The notes under the pieces: generated by a model
The model's database searches: none
What the model was told of the DNA's origin: nothing
What the model saw: only the letters and a program-made list of their open reading frames with translations
Position numbers and translations under genes: made by a program
Origin: an uncultured Erythrobacter sp.
GTDB taxonomy: Bacteria > Pseudomonadota > Alphaproteobacteria > Sphingomonadales > Sphingomonadaceae
Assembly: GCA_947493165.1 (NCBI GenBank)
Contig: CANLPY010000001.1
Coordinates: 310,001 to 374,000, forward strand
Length of the DNA stretch: 64,000 nt
Direction: 5' to 3'
Shown here: positions 35,618 to 45,357 of the stretch, in pieces
How the letters are laid out: the number at the start of each line of letters is the position of its first letter
Position numbering within the stretch: position 1 is the stretch's first letter

Positions 35618-37162
35618 GTGTCCAACATTCGCCATGCCCTATCGGTCAAACGCGCCGATGATTTTGCAAAGTGGTATCAGACCGTCATTGCCGAAGCGGA
35701 CTTAGCCGAAGAATCCGGCGTGCGTGGCTGCATGGTGATCAAGCCGTGGGGTTACGGCATTTGGGAGCGTATTCAGCGGCTGCTGGACGACCGGATCAAG
35801 GATGCCGGCGTTCAGAATTGCTATTTCCCTTTGTTCATTCCACTCAAAAATTTTGAACGTGAAGCTGAGCATGTTGATGGCTTTGCCAAGGAAATGGCCG
35901 TCGTCACCCACCACCGCTTGATTCAGGATGATAAAGGCAGCTTGATCCCTGATCCTGAAGCAAAGTTGGAGGAGCCTCTTGTGGTCCGGCCAACCTCCGA
36001 AACAATCATTGGCGATGCGATGGCGCGGTGGATTCAGAGCTGGCGCAACCTGCCTCTGCTTACCAACCAATGGGCCAATGTCGTGCGCTGGGAGATGCGG
36101 ACCCGGATGTTCCTGCGCACCAGTGAATTCCTATGGCAGGAAGGGCACACGGCCCACGAAAACCGCGAGCAAGCGTTAGAGGAAACTCACCGCGCGCTCG
36201 AAATGTATCGGGCCTGCGCTGAAGAAGATTTAGCCATTCCTGTAATTGCTGGCGAAAAGCCAGAGAATGAGCGGTTTCCTGGTGCGGTAGAGACTTGGTC
36301 CATCGAAGCCATGATGCAAGATGGCAAGGCGCTGCAGGCGGGCACATCGCATTACCTAGGCACAAATTTTGCTGAGGCTGCGGGCATTCAGTATCAGGAC
36401 CGCGAAGGCACTCAGCAGCATTGCCACACGACCAGCTGGGGCGTTTCTACGCGTATGGTTGGCGGCGTCATCATGACGCATGGTGATGATGATGGGCTGC
36501 GCGTGCCGCCGGCGATTGCTCCGCATCAGGTCATAATCCTGCCCATGCTGCGCGATAAACCAGAAGACGAGGCGCTGTTGGAATATTGCCGCGAGCTCTA
36601 CAAACAACTGGCTGCAACGAGTGCGTTGGGAGAGAAGACCCGTGTTTGGCTCGATACATCGCCTGGCAAAGCAACTGCTAAGCGCTGGGATTGGGTGCGC
36701 AAGGGCGCGCCTGTAATCATCGAAGTTGGCGGACGCGATATGGAAGCGAGCGTCGTCAGCCTGCTCCGGCGCGACAAAATGTGGAATCCCGAGAACGGCA
36801 AAGTCGCTTTTGCTGCGCCTGCTCGTGATGATGTTGCAACAGAGATCGGCGCGATGCTGGAAAGCATTCAGAGCAACCTTTTCAACGAAGCGCGCGAACG
36901 GCGTGATGCAAATATCACGCGCGGCCTCACTGAATGGAGCGAAGTTGCTGAGCATTTCGACAAGGGCGGAAAGTATCCCGGTTGGGTCGAAGTGGAATGG
37001 TCAAAACCCAGCGGCGATACGCTTGCAAAGGTGGTGGAGCGGCTCAAAGAACTGAAGCTGACCTTCCGTAACATTCCGCGCGGAGGCGAAGCAGCGAATG
37101 GCACTTGTATTTTTACGGGCGAACCAGCGGTGGAGCGGATATTGGTGGCGCGCGCGTACTAA
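35618..37162 (+). CDS. proS: prolyl-tRNA synthetase, short archaeal/eukaryotic-like type
   Basis: Starts at a GTG behind AAGGGAG; 514 residues. It is a class II synthetase: motif 1 region FPLFIPLKNFEREAEHVDGF, motif 2 NQWANVVRWEMRTRMFLRTSEFLWQEGHTAH, motif 3 GGVIMTHGDDDGLRVPPAIAPHQV. The whole sequence, including WSIEAMMQDGKALQAGTSHYLGTNFA, has the archaeal/eukaryotic-like ProRS architecture without the INS editing domain of the long bacterial type. A C-terminal zinc-like domain follows the anticodon-binding domain and ends in RAY. The gene is single in this window and lies downstream of phaR. Confidence 0.94.
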   Translation: MSNIRHALSVKRADDFAKWYQTVIAEADLAEESGVRGCMVIKPWGYGIWERIQRLLDDRIKDAGVQNCYFPLFIPLKNFEREAEHVDGFAKEMAVVTHHRLIQDDKGSLIPDPEAKLEEPLVVRPTSETIIGDAMARWIQSWRNLPLLTNQWANVVRWEMRTRMFLRTSEFLWQEGHTAHENREQALEETHRALEMYRACAEEDLAIPVIAGEKPENERFPGAVETWSIEAMMQDGKALQAGTSHYLGTNFAEAAGIQYQDREGTQQHCHTTSWGVSTRMVGGVIMTHGDDDGLRVPPAIAPHQVIILPMLRDKPEDEALLEYCRELYKQLAATSALGEKTRVWLDTSPGKATAKRWDWVRKGAPVIIEVGGRDMEASVVSLLRRDKMWNPENGKVAFAAPARDDVATEIGAMLESIQSNLFNEARERRDANITRGLTEWSEVAEHFDKGGKYPGWVEVEWSKPSGDTLAKVVERLKELKLTFRNIPRGGEAANGTCIFTGEPAVERILVARAY

Positions 37163-37201
37163 CACTTGCGCCCGCGGCATTGGCGCGGCAAACACCGATG
37201 C

Positions 37202-38626
37202 ATGATCAAATGTTTGGCCCCATTTTCGCTCGCGCTTGCCGCTTTCGCTACAACCCCAGTTTTGGCAGAAGATCGGGCAGAGAAGCCTGACCAAGACGAC
37301 GTTCTGGCTGAGCAAGTCTCTGAACAGAATCTGCGCGATTATATGGACAAGATAGTGTCGTTTGGCACGCGGCACACTTTGTCCTCACAAACCGATCCAA
37401 AGCGCGGCGTTGGTGCGGCGGTCAACTGGGCGCTCGAAGAATTCAAACGCATTGGCGCGGACTGCGACGATTGCCTTGAAGTTGGCTCTGTTCAAGAAAT
37501 CATCCCGGCAGATGGTCGACGCATTCCAGAACCAACCTTGGTGCGCAATGCTGTCGCAGTGCAGGTCGGCACTGAACGACCCGATGAAGTGATCATTGTG
37601 CAGGGGCATTATGACAGCCGGGTCACTGATCCGCTAAACGGCAAAGATGACGCGCCGGGCGCGAATGATGATGGATCAGGCAGTGTGATGATCTTGGAGG
37701 CGGCGCGTATCCTGTCTCAGCAGAAATATCCTTCCACCATTATTTATGCGCTGCTGACCGGCGAGGAACAGGGCCTTTATGGCGCGCAAATCCTTGCGCG
37801 GTGGGTTGAGGAAGAGGGCCTCACTGTAAAGGCCGTGCTCAACAATGATATGATCGGCAATTCTTGCGGTTCTGATGGCTATTGTGATGCCAAACATGTG
37901 CGCGTTTTTTCAGAAGGGCTTCGTGCAGACTCGACCGAAAGGCTCCGTGCACAGCAGCGCCGTTTTGGCGGGGAGAATGACAGCCCGGGACGCAATATCT
38001 CACGCTGGCTGGATGAACTGGCGGCTGACAACCCTGATGGTATGCAGGTTCGCCAGATTTGGCGCACTGACCGGATGGGGCGGGGTGGGGATCAAATCCC
38101 ATTCCTGGACAAAGGCTACCCGGCGGTGCGGATCACCGTTGCGGTAGAGGATTACGAGCATCAGCATCAGGACCTTAGGGTCGAAAATGGCATCAAATAT
38201 GGTGACACAATTGATGAGTTGGACTTCGATTATCTTACCCGTGCCGCGCAGTTGAATGTGCGTGCGCTGCACAATCTTGCAATGGCCCCAATGCCACCGA
38301 AAGTGACTGCGGATGCTGCGGTTCGTGTTGACACTTCGCTCAAAATCCAGCCGGTTAGCGGGGCTCTTGGTACAAACATTTATATGCGCCGAACAGACGA
38401 ATCCAATTGGACGAAGCTAGACACGCTGCGACCCACTATCGAAGCAAAACTCGCTGGACCGGTAGAAGGAGATGAGGGCTCGGTGGAATATATTGTCGAT
38501 GTGCGCGGTGATGATTGGCTGTTCGGCGTTTCGGCCTGTAACGGCGATTATTGCTCACCCATTTCGAGCGCGGTTCCCGGCGGTGCTTTTGAGCCTGTCG
38601 CGCAGCCGGAAGGTGACAGCGAGTAG
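37202..38626 (+). CDS. exported M28-family zinc aminopeptidase-like protein
   Basis: The ATG at 37202 gives 474 residues with a signal peptide (MIKCLAPFSLALAAFATTPVLA). The M28 metal site is visible: GHYDSR (H136, D138), APGANDDGSG (D157), LLTGEEQGLYG (E188-E189) and LNNDMIGN. The final zinc ligand is within DYEHQHQDLR. After about residue 380 a small C-terminal beta domain with a paired-cysteine segment (GVSACNGDYCSP) is added. M28 enzymes remove N-terminal residues from peptides; the substrate is unknown. It starts 40 bases after proS. Confidence 0.9.
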   Translation: MIKCLAPFSLALAAFATTPVLAEDRAEKPDQDDVLAEQVSEQNLRDYMDKIVSFGTRHTLSSQTDPKRGVGAAVNWALEEFKRIGADCDDCLEVGSVQEIIPADGRRIPEPTLVRNAVAVQVGTERPDEVIIVQGHYDSRVTDPLNGKDDAPGANDDGSGSVMILEAARILSQQKYPSTIIYALLTGEEQGLYGAQILARWVEEEGLTVKAVLNNDMIGNSCGSDGYCDAKHVRVFSEGLRADSTERLRAQQRRFGGENDSPGRNISRWLDELAADNPDGMQVRQIWRTDRMGRGGDQIPFLDKGYPAVRITVAVEDYEHQHQDLRVENGIKYGDTIDELDFDYLTRAAQLNVRALHNLAMAPMPPKVTADAAVRVDTSLKIQPVSGALGTNIYMRRTDESNWTKLDTLRPTIEAKLAGPVEGDEGSVEYIVDVRGDDWLFGVSACNGDYCSPISSAVPGGAFEPVAQPEGDSE

Positions 38627-38650
38627 CTACGCGTCCATAGGCGCAGGTCT

Positions 38651-40969
38651 ATGGCAAAACCTCCTAAACGTCGCCCGGCAGGCATGCCGTCGAAGTCACA
38701 AGTTCTTGAGTTCATTCAGACCGCTGATGGTCCGGCGGGCAAGCGCGAAATCACACGCGCTTTCGGCTTGAAAGGTCAAGAAAAAATCGCGCTCAAGCGA
38801 TTGCTCAAGGACATGGCTGAGGAAGGCCTGATCGACGGCAAGAAGACCGCTTATCACCGCATGGGCGGTGTGCCGAAAGTGACTGTGCTGAAGGTTGTGG
38901 AAATCGAGGACGGCGAAGCGATTGCTGTGCCAGAAAACTGGGCGCCCGACGCGCCTGACAAACCTCCGCGATTGACGATGAAAGAGCAGCGCGGCCAACG
39001 CGGCAAAGCCATGCCTGCGCTAAAGCGCGGCGACCGTGTGCTGTCGCGTACAGAAGAAACGGATGCGGGTTGGGTCGCATTTCCGATGAAGAAGCTGCCC
39101 GCACGCAGCGAGGGAATGTTGGGCGTTGTCGAAAAAGATGGCGCTGGCAGAGCTTGGCTCGCACCGGTCGACAAACGCATTCGCAACTCCTCACCTATCG
39201 CCGATGTAGGCGAAGCAGAAGAAGGACAACTGGTTCTTTGCGAGCGAGTGGGACGGTCTGAACGTGCAGGCGTCAAAGTCGTCGAAGTGATCGGTGATCC
39301 GCTAGCGCCCAAGAGCTTTAGCCTGATTGCAATCGCAAAGCACGGCATTCCGCACACGTTCCCGCAAGAAGTTTTGCAAGATGCCGAGCGGGCCACCGAA
39401 TTGACGCTATCGGATGATCACCGAGAAGACTTGCGAGACCTACCGATCGTCGCGATTGATCCCGCTGACGCGCGTGATCACGATGATGCGATCTGGGCTG
39501 AGCCGGATGGGCAGGGCGGGTTCAAAGCGCTCGTCGCGATTGCGGATGTGTCGTACTATGTGCGGCCAGGCAGCGCGCTCGACAAAGAAGCGAGGAAGCG
39601 CGGCAACTCAGTCTATTTTCCAGACCGCGTTGTTCCCATGCTACCCGAAATTCTCAGCGCCGATGTGTGCTCGTTGCGCGAAGGTGAAGACCGCGCGGCA
39701 ATGGCATGCCATATGCGGATCGATTCCGCAGGCAAGATCACCAGCCACCGCTTTACCCGCGCAGTCGTGCGCATCCATCACAATATCGCTTATGAGGATG
39801 CGCAGGCCGCAATTGATGGAGAAAGCCCGCCAGAATTCCTGATCCACCTTTGGGCAGCGTGGAAGGCGCTGGCGGCGGCGCGCAAGGACCGCGATCCGCT
39901 CAATCTTGAACTGCCAGAGCGCCGCGTCGTCTTGAATGACCAAGGCCAGATCGAAGAGATCGCGGTGCGCGAACGGTTAGATGCGCACCGGGTGGTTGAG
40001 GATTTCATGATCGCGGCAAATGTCGCGGCGGCAAAGGCCCTTGAGGCGAAGAATTCCTCTGTCGTTTACCGCGTCCATGAACAGCCTAGCCGTGAAAAGC
40101 TAATCGCGCTTCGTGATTATATGGAAACCTTCGGGCGCAAAATTGCCCTCGGTCAAGTCATCACGCCCAGCCTGTTCAACCGTTTGCTAAAAGACGTCAG
40201 CGATGAGGATGAAAAAGCGCAAGTCATGGAGGCGGTGCTGCGCAGCCAGATGCAGGCGTATTACGGACCCGCCAATTCAGGCCACTTTGGCTTGGCGCTT
40301 GGCTCATACGCGCATTTCACATCGCCCATTCGGCGTTATGCCGATCTGCTTGTACACCGCTCTTTGGTCGATGCATACAAGCTGGAACAGCCAAAGCCAA
40401 AAGTAGGGTTGCCTGAAAAGAGCGGTCTTTCGGATCGCGACCGCACCAATCTGCAGCAGATTACAGATGCGATCAGCCAGACAGAACGCCGCGCAATGGA
40501 AGCAGAGCGCGATACGATTGATCGCTATGTTGCGGCCTGGCTTTCAGCGAGGGTCGGAGAGAACTTCGAAACCCGGATCACAGGCGTCCAAAGCTTTGGC
40601 TTCTTCGCAACGATTGTTGGACTTGGCGGCGATGGCCTTGTCCCCGTTTCCACATTGGGCGCGGAGCATTTCCGTTACGAGGTGGGTGCACAATCGCTAA
40701 TAGGAGAAGCCAGCGGCACCAGCTATTCGCCTGGAGACAAGCTGACCCTGCAACTAGCCGAATCCAATGCGCTAACTGGCGCGCTAAAATTCGTGCCTGT
40801 CGATGCCGATGGTAAACCGATTGAACCTCGCGGCAATCGACCGCCCCCGCGTCGGGGCAAGCCCAGCTACAACAAGGGCCCGCAAAAGAAGGGCAAATAC
40901 ATGGCGAATAAACGCGGCCGGCCGGGCAACATCCGTCATCAAGGCAAGGGCAAGGGTAAGAAGCGTTAG
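38651..40969 (+). CDS. rnr: ribonuclease R
   Basis: A protein of 772 residues. An N-terminal winged-helix region, two cold-shock/OB domains and the RNB catalytic domain are followed by an S1 domain (FETRITGVQSFGFFATIVGLGGDG). The catalytic metal site is in VAIDPADARDHDDAIWAE. A lysine/arginine-rich tail (NRGRPGNIRHQGKGKGKKR region) closes the protein, typical of RNase R. It degrades structured RNA 3' to 5' in rRNA quality control and trans-translation. The stop interlocks (TTAG) with the convergent universal stress gene. Confidence 0.96.
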   Translation: MAKPPKRRPAGMPSKSQVLEFIQTADGPAGKREITRAFGLKGQEKIALKRLLKDMAEEGLIDGKKTAYHRMGGVPKVTVLKVVEIEDGEAIAVPENWAPDAPDKPPRLTMKEQRGQRGKAMPALKRGDRVLSRTEETDAGWVAFPMKKLPARSEGMLGVVEKDGAGRAWLAPVDKRIRNSSPIADVGEAEEGQLVLCERVGRSERAGVKVVEVIGDPLAPKSFSLIAIAKHGIPHTFPQEVLQDAERATELTLSDDHREDLRDLPIVAIDPADARDHDDAIWAEPDGQGGFKALVAIADVSYYVRPGSALDKEARKRGNSVYFPDRVVPMLPEILSADVCSLREGEDRAAMACHMRIDSAGKITSHRFTRAVVRIHHNIAYEDAQAAIDGESPPEFLIHLWAAWKALAAARKDRDPLNLELPERRVVLNDQGQIEEIAVRERLDAHRVVEDFMIAANVAAAKALEAKNSSVVYRVHEQPSREKLIALRDYMETFGRKIALGQVITPSLFNRLLKDVSDEDEKAQVMEAVLRSQMQAYYGPANSGHFGLALGSYAHFTSPIRRYADLLVHRSLVDAYKLEQPKPKVGLPEKSGLSDRDRTNLQQITDAISQTERRAMEAERDTIDRYVAAWLSARVGENFETRITGVQSFGFFATIVGLGGDGLVPVSTLGAEHFRYEVGAQSLIGEASGTSYSPGDKLTLQLAESNALTGALKFVPVDADGKPIEPRGNRPPPRRGKPSYNKGPQKKGKYMANKRGRPGNIRHQGKGKGKKR

Positions 40970-41418
40970 GCTGCGTGCTCGCCTTTGGTCTCATCATAAT
41001 CGTTCGGGATGATATATAGCGGACAAGGCAGTGCCCCAGCGTACGCGGAAAAGTGGGTTACCAGCGGGCCGGGTGTTCCGCCGGTTGCAGCGCCCAAAAT
41101 CAGAGCCGCAACTTCTTTGTGATTGTCCAGGAATTCGCTGACAATCTTCTGGCTCTTCCCCACTTTGACCGAAATTGTGGGCATTATGCCGCTTTCCGCC
41201 AGCAGGTTGCCGCCAATACCATGAGCCAGCATTTCTGCCCGGTCGCGCGCTTCTTGTTCAATAGTGGCCTGCACCGCGCCGAATGCGCTTACGTTTTGCT
41301 GCGGCACCAACGCAAGGATGTGTACAGCGCCTTGCACCGCCACTGCACGGCGGGCGGCATAGCGCAAAGCGGCCCGCGCTTCCTCGCTCTCATCCATCAC
41401 AACTAGGAATGTCCGCAT
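40966..41418 (-). CDS. universal stress protein (UspA) family
   Basis: A protein of 150 residues forming one Usp domain: FLVVMDESEEARAALRYAARRA at the start, VAALILGAATGGTPGPLVTHFSAY near the end. The latter fits the ATP-binding Gly-rich motif (GxxGxxxxxxxxG) imperfectly, so nucleotide binding is likely but not certain. The role is unspecified stress physiology. It is divergent from pdhC with 123 bases between starts; that gap holds the short hairpin GAATA-CCGC-TATTC and no other clear element. Confidence 0.88.
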   Translation of the reverse strand: MRTFLVVMDESEEARAALRYAARRAVAVQGAVHILALVPQQNVSAFGAVQATIEQEARDRAEMLAHGIGGNLLAESGIMPTISVKVGKSQKIVSEFLDNHKEVAALILGAATGGTPGPLVTHFSAYAGALPCPLYIIPNDYDETKGEHAA

Positions 41419-41541
41419 TATCGTTGCTCCCCTTGAATACCGCTATTCCTTCAAATGGTTTCGTATGCAAGGTCTTGCCCGGAACAGCTGAATTCGTCAC
41501 ACGGGGAATGCAACCTGTGATAGTAGGGACCAAACTGCGTT

Positions 41542-42834
41542 ATGCCAATTGAACTCAAGATGCCTGCCCTGTCGCCCACCATGGAGGAGGGGACCCTTGC
41601 CAAGTGGCTGGTGAAGGTCGGTGATGAGGTCAGCTCTGGCGATATCATGGCCGAAATCGAGACCGATAAGGCGACGATGGAATTCGAAGCTGTCGATGAA
41701 GGCACAATAGCGCAAATCTTGGTCGATGAAGGGACGGATAATGTTGCGGTCGGCACAGTCATCGCAATGCTGGCCGAAGATGGCGAAGATATTGGCGATG
41801 TAGAAGCGCCGTCGGGTGATGCGGCGCGAACGCCCGCTCCCGCGCCAACTGCTGCGAAACCAGATGAATCCCCGACGCCTTCGCCTAGCCCAGCTCCCAC
41901 TCCTGCACCAAGCCCAAGCCCGGCACCGGCTTCGACAGGTAGCCGGGTGATCGCCTCCCCGCTTGCAAAGCGCATCGCCGAGCAGAACGGCGTTGACCTT
42001 ACCCAAGTTAGCGGTTCAGGTCCCAATGGCCGCATCGTTAAGGCCGATGTTGAAGGCGCGAAAGGCGGCGCTCCAGCGAAAGCGGATGCCGCACCTGCTG
42101 CAGACGCGAAGCCGACCCCATCTGTTGCGCCCGAAGATGGCGGCGCGCCTTACGAAGAGATCAAGCTCAACAATGTGCGTAAGGTTATCGCTCGCCGACT
42201 GACAGAGGCGAAGCAGCAAATCCCGCATATCTATTTGACGGTAGATGTGCGCTTGGACGCGCTCCTGAAACTGCGCAAAGAATTGAATGTTTCACTCGAA
42301 GCAGACGACGTGAAACTGTCAGTCAATGATCTGATCATCAAAGCTCTTGCCCGCGCGTTGCAGCGAGAGCCGCAGTGCAACGTCAGCTTCCAAGGCGATG
42401 TCATGCATCAATACGCGCGAGAGGATATTTCTGTCGCGGTGGCTGCACCATCAGGCCTGATTACCCCGATCATCAAGGACGCTGGCCGCAAGGGTCTCGC
42501 CGAAATCTCAACCGAAATGAAAGAGCTGGCGGGCAAAGCGCGCGATGGCAAATTGCAGCCGCACGAATATCAGGGCGGTACGGCGTCACTCTCCAACCTT
42601 GGCATGTTCGGCACGAAACAATTCGATGCCGTGATCAACCCGCCGCAAGCGATGATTTTGGCTGTGGGCGCTGGTGAACAGCGTCCATTCGTTGTTGACG
42701 GCGCGCTTGATGTGGCGACCGTGATGACCGTGACAGGCAGCTTTGATCACCGCGCGATTGATGGTGTGGACGGCGCGAAATTGCTCGCACAATTTCAGAG
42801 CCTGATCGAAAATCCAATGGGGCTTGTGGTATGA
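41542..42834 (+). CDS. pdhC: pyruvate dehydrogenase E2, dihydrolipoamide acetyltransferase
   Basis: A protein of 430 residues. One lipoyl domain comes first (lipoyl Lys 43 in [10 protein letters not shown]), then an Ala/Pro-rich linker (about 95-132), a peripheral-subunit-binding domain ([25 protein letters not shown]), a second Ala/Pro linker, and the acetyltransferase core with the catalytic DHRAIDG (H403, D407). It transfers acetyl groups from lipoyl to CoA in the pyruvate dehydrogenase complex. Lpd follows by ATGA overlap. The E1 subunit genes (pdhA and pdhB) are not upstream, so the complex is encoded at two loci. Confidence 0.95.
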   Translation: MPIELKMPALSPTMEEGTLAKWLVKVGDEVSSGDIMAEIETDKATMEFEAVDEGTIAQILVDEGTDNVAVGTVIAMLAEDGEDIGDVEAPSGDAARTPAPAPTAAKPDESPTPSPSPAPTPAPSPSPAPASTGSRVIASPLAKRIAEQNGVDLTQVSGSGPNGRIVKADVEGAKGGAPAKADAAPAADAKPTPSVAPEDGGAPYEEIKLNNVRKVIARRLTEAKQQIPHIYLTVDVRLDALLKLRKELNVSLEADDVKLSVNDLIIKALARALQREPQCNVSFQGDVMHQYAREDISVAVAAPSGLITPIIKDAGRKGLAEISTEMKELAGKARDGKLQPHEYQGGTASLSNLGMFGTKQFDAVINPPQAMILAVGAGEQRPFVVDGALDVATVMTVTGSFDHRAIDGVDGAKLLAQFQSLIENPMGLVV

Positions 42835-44240
42835 GCGCTTCCTACGATGTAATCGTCCTTGGATCCGGCCCTGGCGGCTACGTTGCGGCGATCCGCTGCG
42901 CGCAGCTGGGTTTGAAAACTGCGATTGTTGAACGTGAAAATCTCGGCGGTATTTGCCTCAATTGGGGCTGTATACCGACCAAGGCGCTGCTGCGCTCGGC
43001 TGAGATATTCCATTATATGCAAAATGCAGGCGATTACGGCTTGAAAGCGCAAGGCATTGAGGCTGATTTGGACGCGGTCGTTAAGCGTAGTCGGGGCGTC
43101 GCCAAACAGCTCAATCAGGGGATTGGGCACCTGATGAAGAAGAACAAGATCGCCGTGCATATGGGCGATGGGGCGCTAACCGGCCCGACTTCGCTGACGG
43201 TCAAAAGCGATAAGGGTGAGGAAAAACTCACCGCCAAGCATGTGATCGTCGCGACGGGTGCGCGGGCGCGCGAGCTTCCGTTCGCGCCCGCCGATGGAAA
43301 GCGGGTGTGGACTTACCGCACGGCGATGACGCCGCCAGAAATGCCGAGCAAGCTGTTGGTGATCGGTTCAGGCGCCATCGGTATTGAGTTTGCGAGCTTC
43401 TACAACGACATGGGTGCCGATGTGACCGTGGTTGAGATGCTTGATAGGGTGGTTCCTGTCGAAGACGCCGACGTCTCAACCTTTCTTGAAAAGTCGCTGA
43501 AGAAGCAGGGCATCGCCATCATGACCGGCGCAGGCGTCGATGATCTAAAAATCGGTGCAAAAGGTGTTACTGCGAAAATCAAAGACAAGGATGGCAAGGT
43601 TCAAACAACTGAATTCAGCCATGTGATTAGCGCGATTGGTATTCAGCCAAACACAGAGAATATCGGGCTTGAAAAACTGGCTGAGATGGATCGCGGCTTT
43701 ATCCAAATTGATCCGTATGGCCGGACGAAATCAAAAGGGCTGTGGGCGATTGGCGACTGCACACCCGGTCCGTGGCTTGCTCATAAGGCCAGCCATGAAG
43801 GTGTGAGCTGCGCGGAAGCGATTGCTCAGGAGTTAGGCAAAAAGGATGTGCATCCGCATCCGCTCGACCGGAACAACATTCCCGGTTGTACTTATTGCCA
43901 CCCTCAGATTGCCAGCGTGGGCATGACTGAGGCAAAGGCCAAGGAGGCTGGCTACCAGGTAAAGGTCGGCAATTTCCCCTTCATCGGCAACGGCAAGGCG
44001 ATTGCGCTGGGTGAGGCGGTGGGCTTCATTAAGACGGTTTTTGATGCAAAGACTGGCGAGTTGCTAGGCGCGCACATGATTGGTGCGGAAGTGACCGAAC
44101 TGATTCAAGGCTACACTGTTGGTAAACAGCTTGAGACGACCGAAGCTGAGCTGATGCAGACGGTCTTCCCGCACCCTACATTGTCAGAGATGATGCATGA
44201 GAGCGTGCTTGATGCCTATGGCCGTGCCCTGCACTACTAG
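42831..44240 (+). CDS. lpd: dihydrolipoamide dehydrogenase (E3)
   Basis: A protein of 469 residues. The FAD-binding motif [17 protein letters not shown] leads to the redox disulfide GGICLNWGC (C42 and C47). NAD-binding [17 protein letters not shown] is in the middle and the C-terminal interface has [20 protein letters not shown] with the catalytic His-Glu pair. It reoxidises lipoamide for the E2 protein encoded upstream and may serve other 2-oxoacid dehydrogenases. Translational coupling to pdhC is shown by the ATGA overlap. Confidence 0.96.
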   Translation: MSASYDVIVLGSGPGGYVAAIRCAQLGLKTAIVERENLGGICLNWGCIPTKALLRSAEIFHYMQNAGDYGLKAQGIEADLDAVVKRSRGVAKQLNQGIGHLMKKNKIAVHMGDGALTGPTSLTVKSDKGEEKLTAKHVIVATGARARELPFAPADGKRVWTYRTAMTPPEMPSKLLVIGSGAIGIEFASFYNDMGADVTVVEMLDRVVPVEDADVSTFLEKSLKKQGIAIMTGAGVDDLKIGAKGVTAKIKDKDGKVQTTEFSHVISAIGIQPNTENIGLEKLAEMDRGFIQIDPYGRTKSKGLWAIGDCTPGPWLAHKASHEGVSCAEAIAQELGKKDVHPHPLDRNNIPGCTYCHPQIASVGMTEAKAKEAGYQVKVGNFPFIGNGKAIALGEAVGFIKTVFDAKTGELLGAHMIGAEVTELIQGYTVGKQLETTEAELMQTVFPHPTLSEMMHESVLDAYGRALHY

Positions 44241-44253
44241 GCCAGAGCAATAA

Positions 44254-44278
44254 AAAACCCCGCCAAAGGCGAGGTTTT
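44254..44278. terminator. bidirectional Rho-independent terminator between lpd and tRNA-Ser
   Basis: AAAACCCCGCC, loop AAA, GGCGAGGTTTT: a G/C stem with one mismatch flanked by A and T runs on either side, so it can work for lpd (plus strand) and for the tRNA gene (minus strand). It is the clearest intrinsic terminator seen in the window. Confidence 0.8.
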
Positions 44279-44283
44279 GTAGG

Positions 44284-44373
44284 TGGCGGACAGTCAGGGA
44301 TTCGAACCCTGGAAGGGCTTGCACCCTTGCCGGTTTTCAAGACCGGTGCATTCGACCACTCTGCCAACTGTCC
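44284..44373 (-). tRNA. tRNA-Ser (anticodon UGA)
   Basis: Read on the minus strand, a 7-bp acceptor stem GGACAGT/ACTGTCC closes with discriminator G and an encoded CCA. The anticodon stem CCGGT/ACCGG holds the loop CTTGAAA with anticodon TGA, followed by a long variable arm (AAGGGTGCAAGCCCTT) typical of class II serine tRNAs, and the T arm with GGTTCGAATCC. It reads UCA-type serine codons. No integrase gene or direct repeat flanks it. Confidence 0.95.
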
Positions 44374-44442
44374 GCGTTGGGAAAGCTCGCTAGCGACACA
44401 ATTCGCTGTTGTCACCCTCAAAGGTCGGTCTAAAACGCAATA

Positions 44443-45357
44443 ATGGCAAAAGGCACACATGATTTTGCGGCTGACCCGCGCAATGAGACCATTCTGATCA
44501 ACGTCAACGGCGACCTTGTCCCGCGCGCGCACGCAAGTGTCTCGGTCTTTGATAGCGGATTCATGCTGGGTGATGGCGTGTGGGAAGGGCTGCGCGTGCA
44601 TAGAGGCAAAGTCGCGTTTTTAGGTGCGCACCTCAAACGTCTGTTCGAGGGCGCGAAAGCTATTGCGATGGATATCGGCCTGACACGCGATGAGCTGATC
44701 GAGCGAATTTACGCGACCATAGATGGCAATAATATGCGCGGAGAGGAAGGCGTGCATATCCGCCTTATGGTAACACGCGGCATCCGCTCGACACCGTATC
44801 AAGATCCGCGTGTCGTTATTTCGCCCGCAACAATCGTGATCATCCCGGAATACAAGGCAGCCTTACCCAGCACCGTGGAGAATGGCATCAAGCTGTTCAC
44901 TGTGCATGTCAGACGCGGCGATCCGGCTGTTCAAGACCAAAAACTGAACTCGCATTCAAAGCTCAACTGCATCACCGCTTGCATACAAGCTACACAAGCT
45001 GGCGCGGATGAGGCATTAATGCTGGACCCGCATGGCTTTGTCGCAACCTGCAATTCGACGCACTTTTTCATTGTTCGCGATGGTGAAGTATGGACATCCA
45101 GCGGTGATTATTGCCTTGGCGGCATTACCCGCTCAAACGTCATCCAGATATGTCGCGAACAAGGTATTCCAGTCTTTGAGAAGAACTTTTCGCTCACTGA
45201 TGTGTATGGTGCGGATGAAGCATTCGTGACGGGAACCTTCGCTGGAGTTGTCCCGGCGACAGAGGTAGATGGCCGCGTATTGACACAGGGCAGGGGGGCA
45301 ATGGTTGAGCGTCTTCAAGGCCATTACCGCAAGTTGATCGACCGGGATGTAATGTGA
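44443..45357 (+). CDS. class IV (branched-chain/D-amino acid type) aminotransferase
   Basis: A protein of 304 residues of the PLP fold type IV family. SVFDSGFMLGDGVWEGLRVHRG is the N-terminal signature; DQKLNSHSKLNCITACIQA carries the PLP lysine (K167 or K173); TCNSTHFFIV and VTGTFAGVVPATEVDGR complete the site. Substrates in this family include branched-chain amino acids, D-alanine and aminodeoxychorismate; the sequence does not settle which. The stop overlaps the start of a sulfotransferase-like gene (GTGA), suggesting a shared pathway. Confidence 0.86.
   Translation: MAKGTHDFAADPRNETILINVNGDLVPRAHASVSVFDSGFMLGDGVWEGLRVHRGKVAFLGAHLKRLFEGAKAIAMDIGLTRDELIERIYATIDGNNMRGEEGVHIRLMVTRGIRSTPYQDPRVVISPATIVIIPEYKAALPSTVENGIKLFTVHVRRGDPAVQDQKLNSHSKLNCITACIQATQAGADEALMLDPHGFVATCNSTHFFIVRDGEVWTSSGDYCLGGITRSNVIQICREQGIPVFEKNFSLTDVYGADEAFVTGTFAGVVPATEVDGRVLTQGRGAMVERLQGHYRKLIDRDVM

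Noticed and set aside
44284..44373. tRNA-Ser gene as a possible integration site for a mobile element
   Set aside because: No integrase beside it, no partial tRNA repeat, and the flanking genes are core genes.
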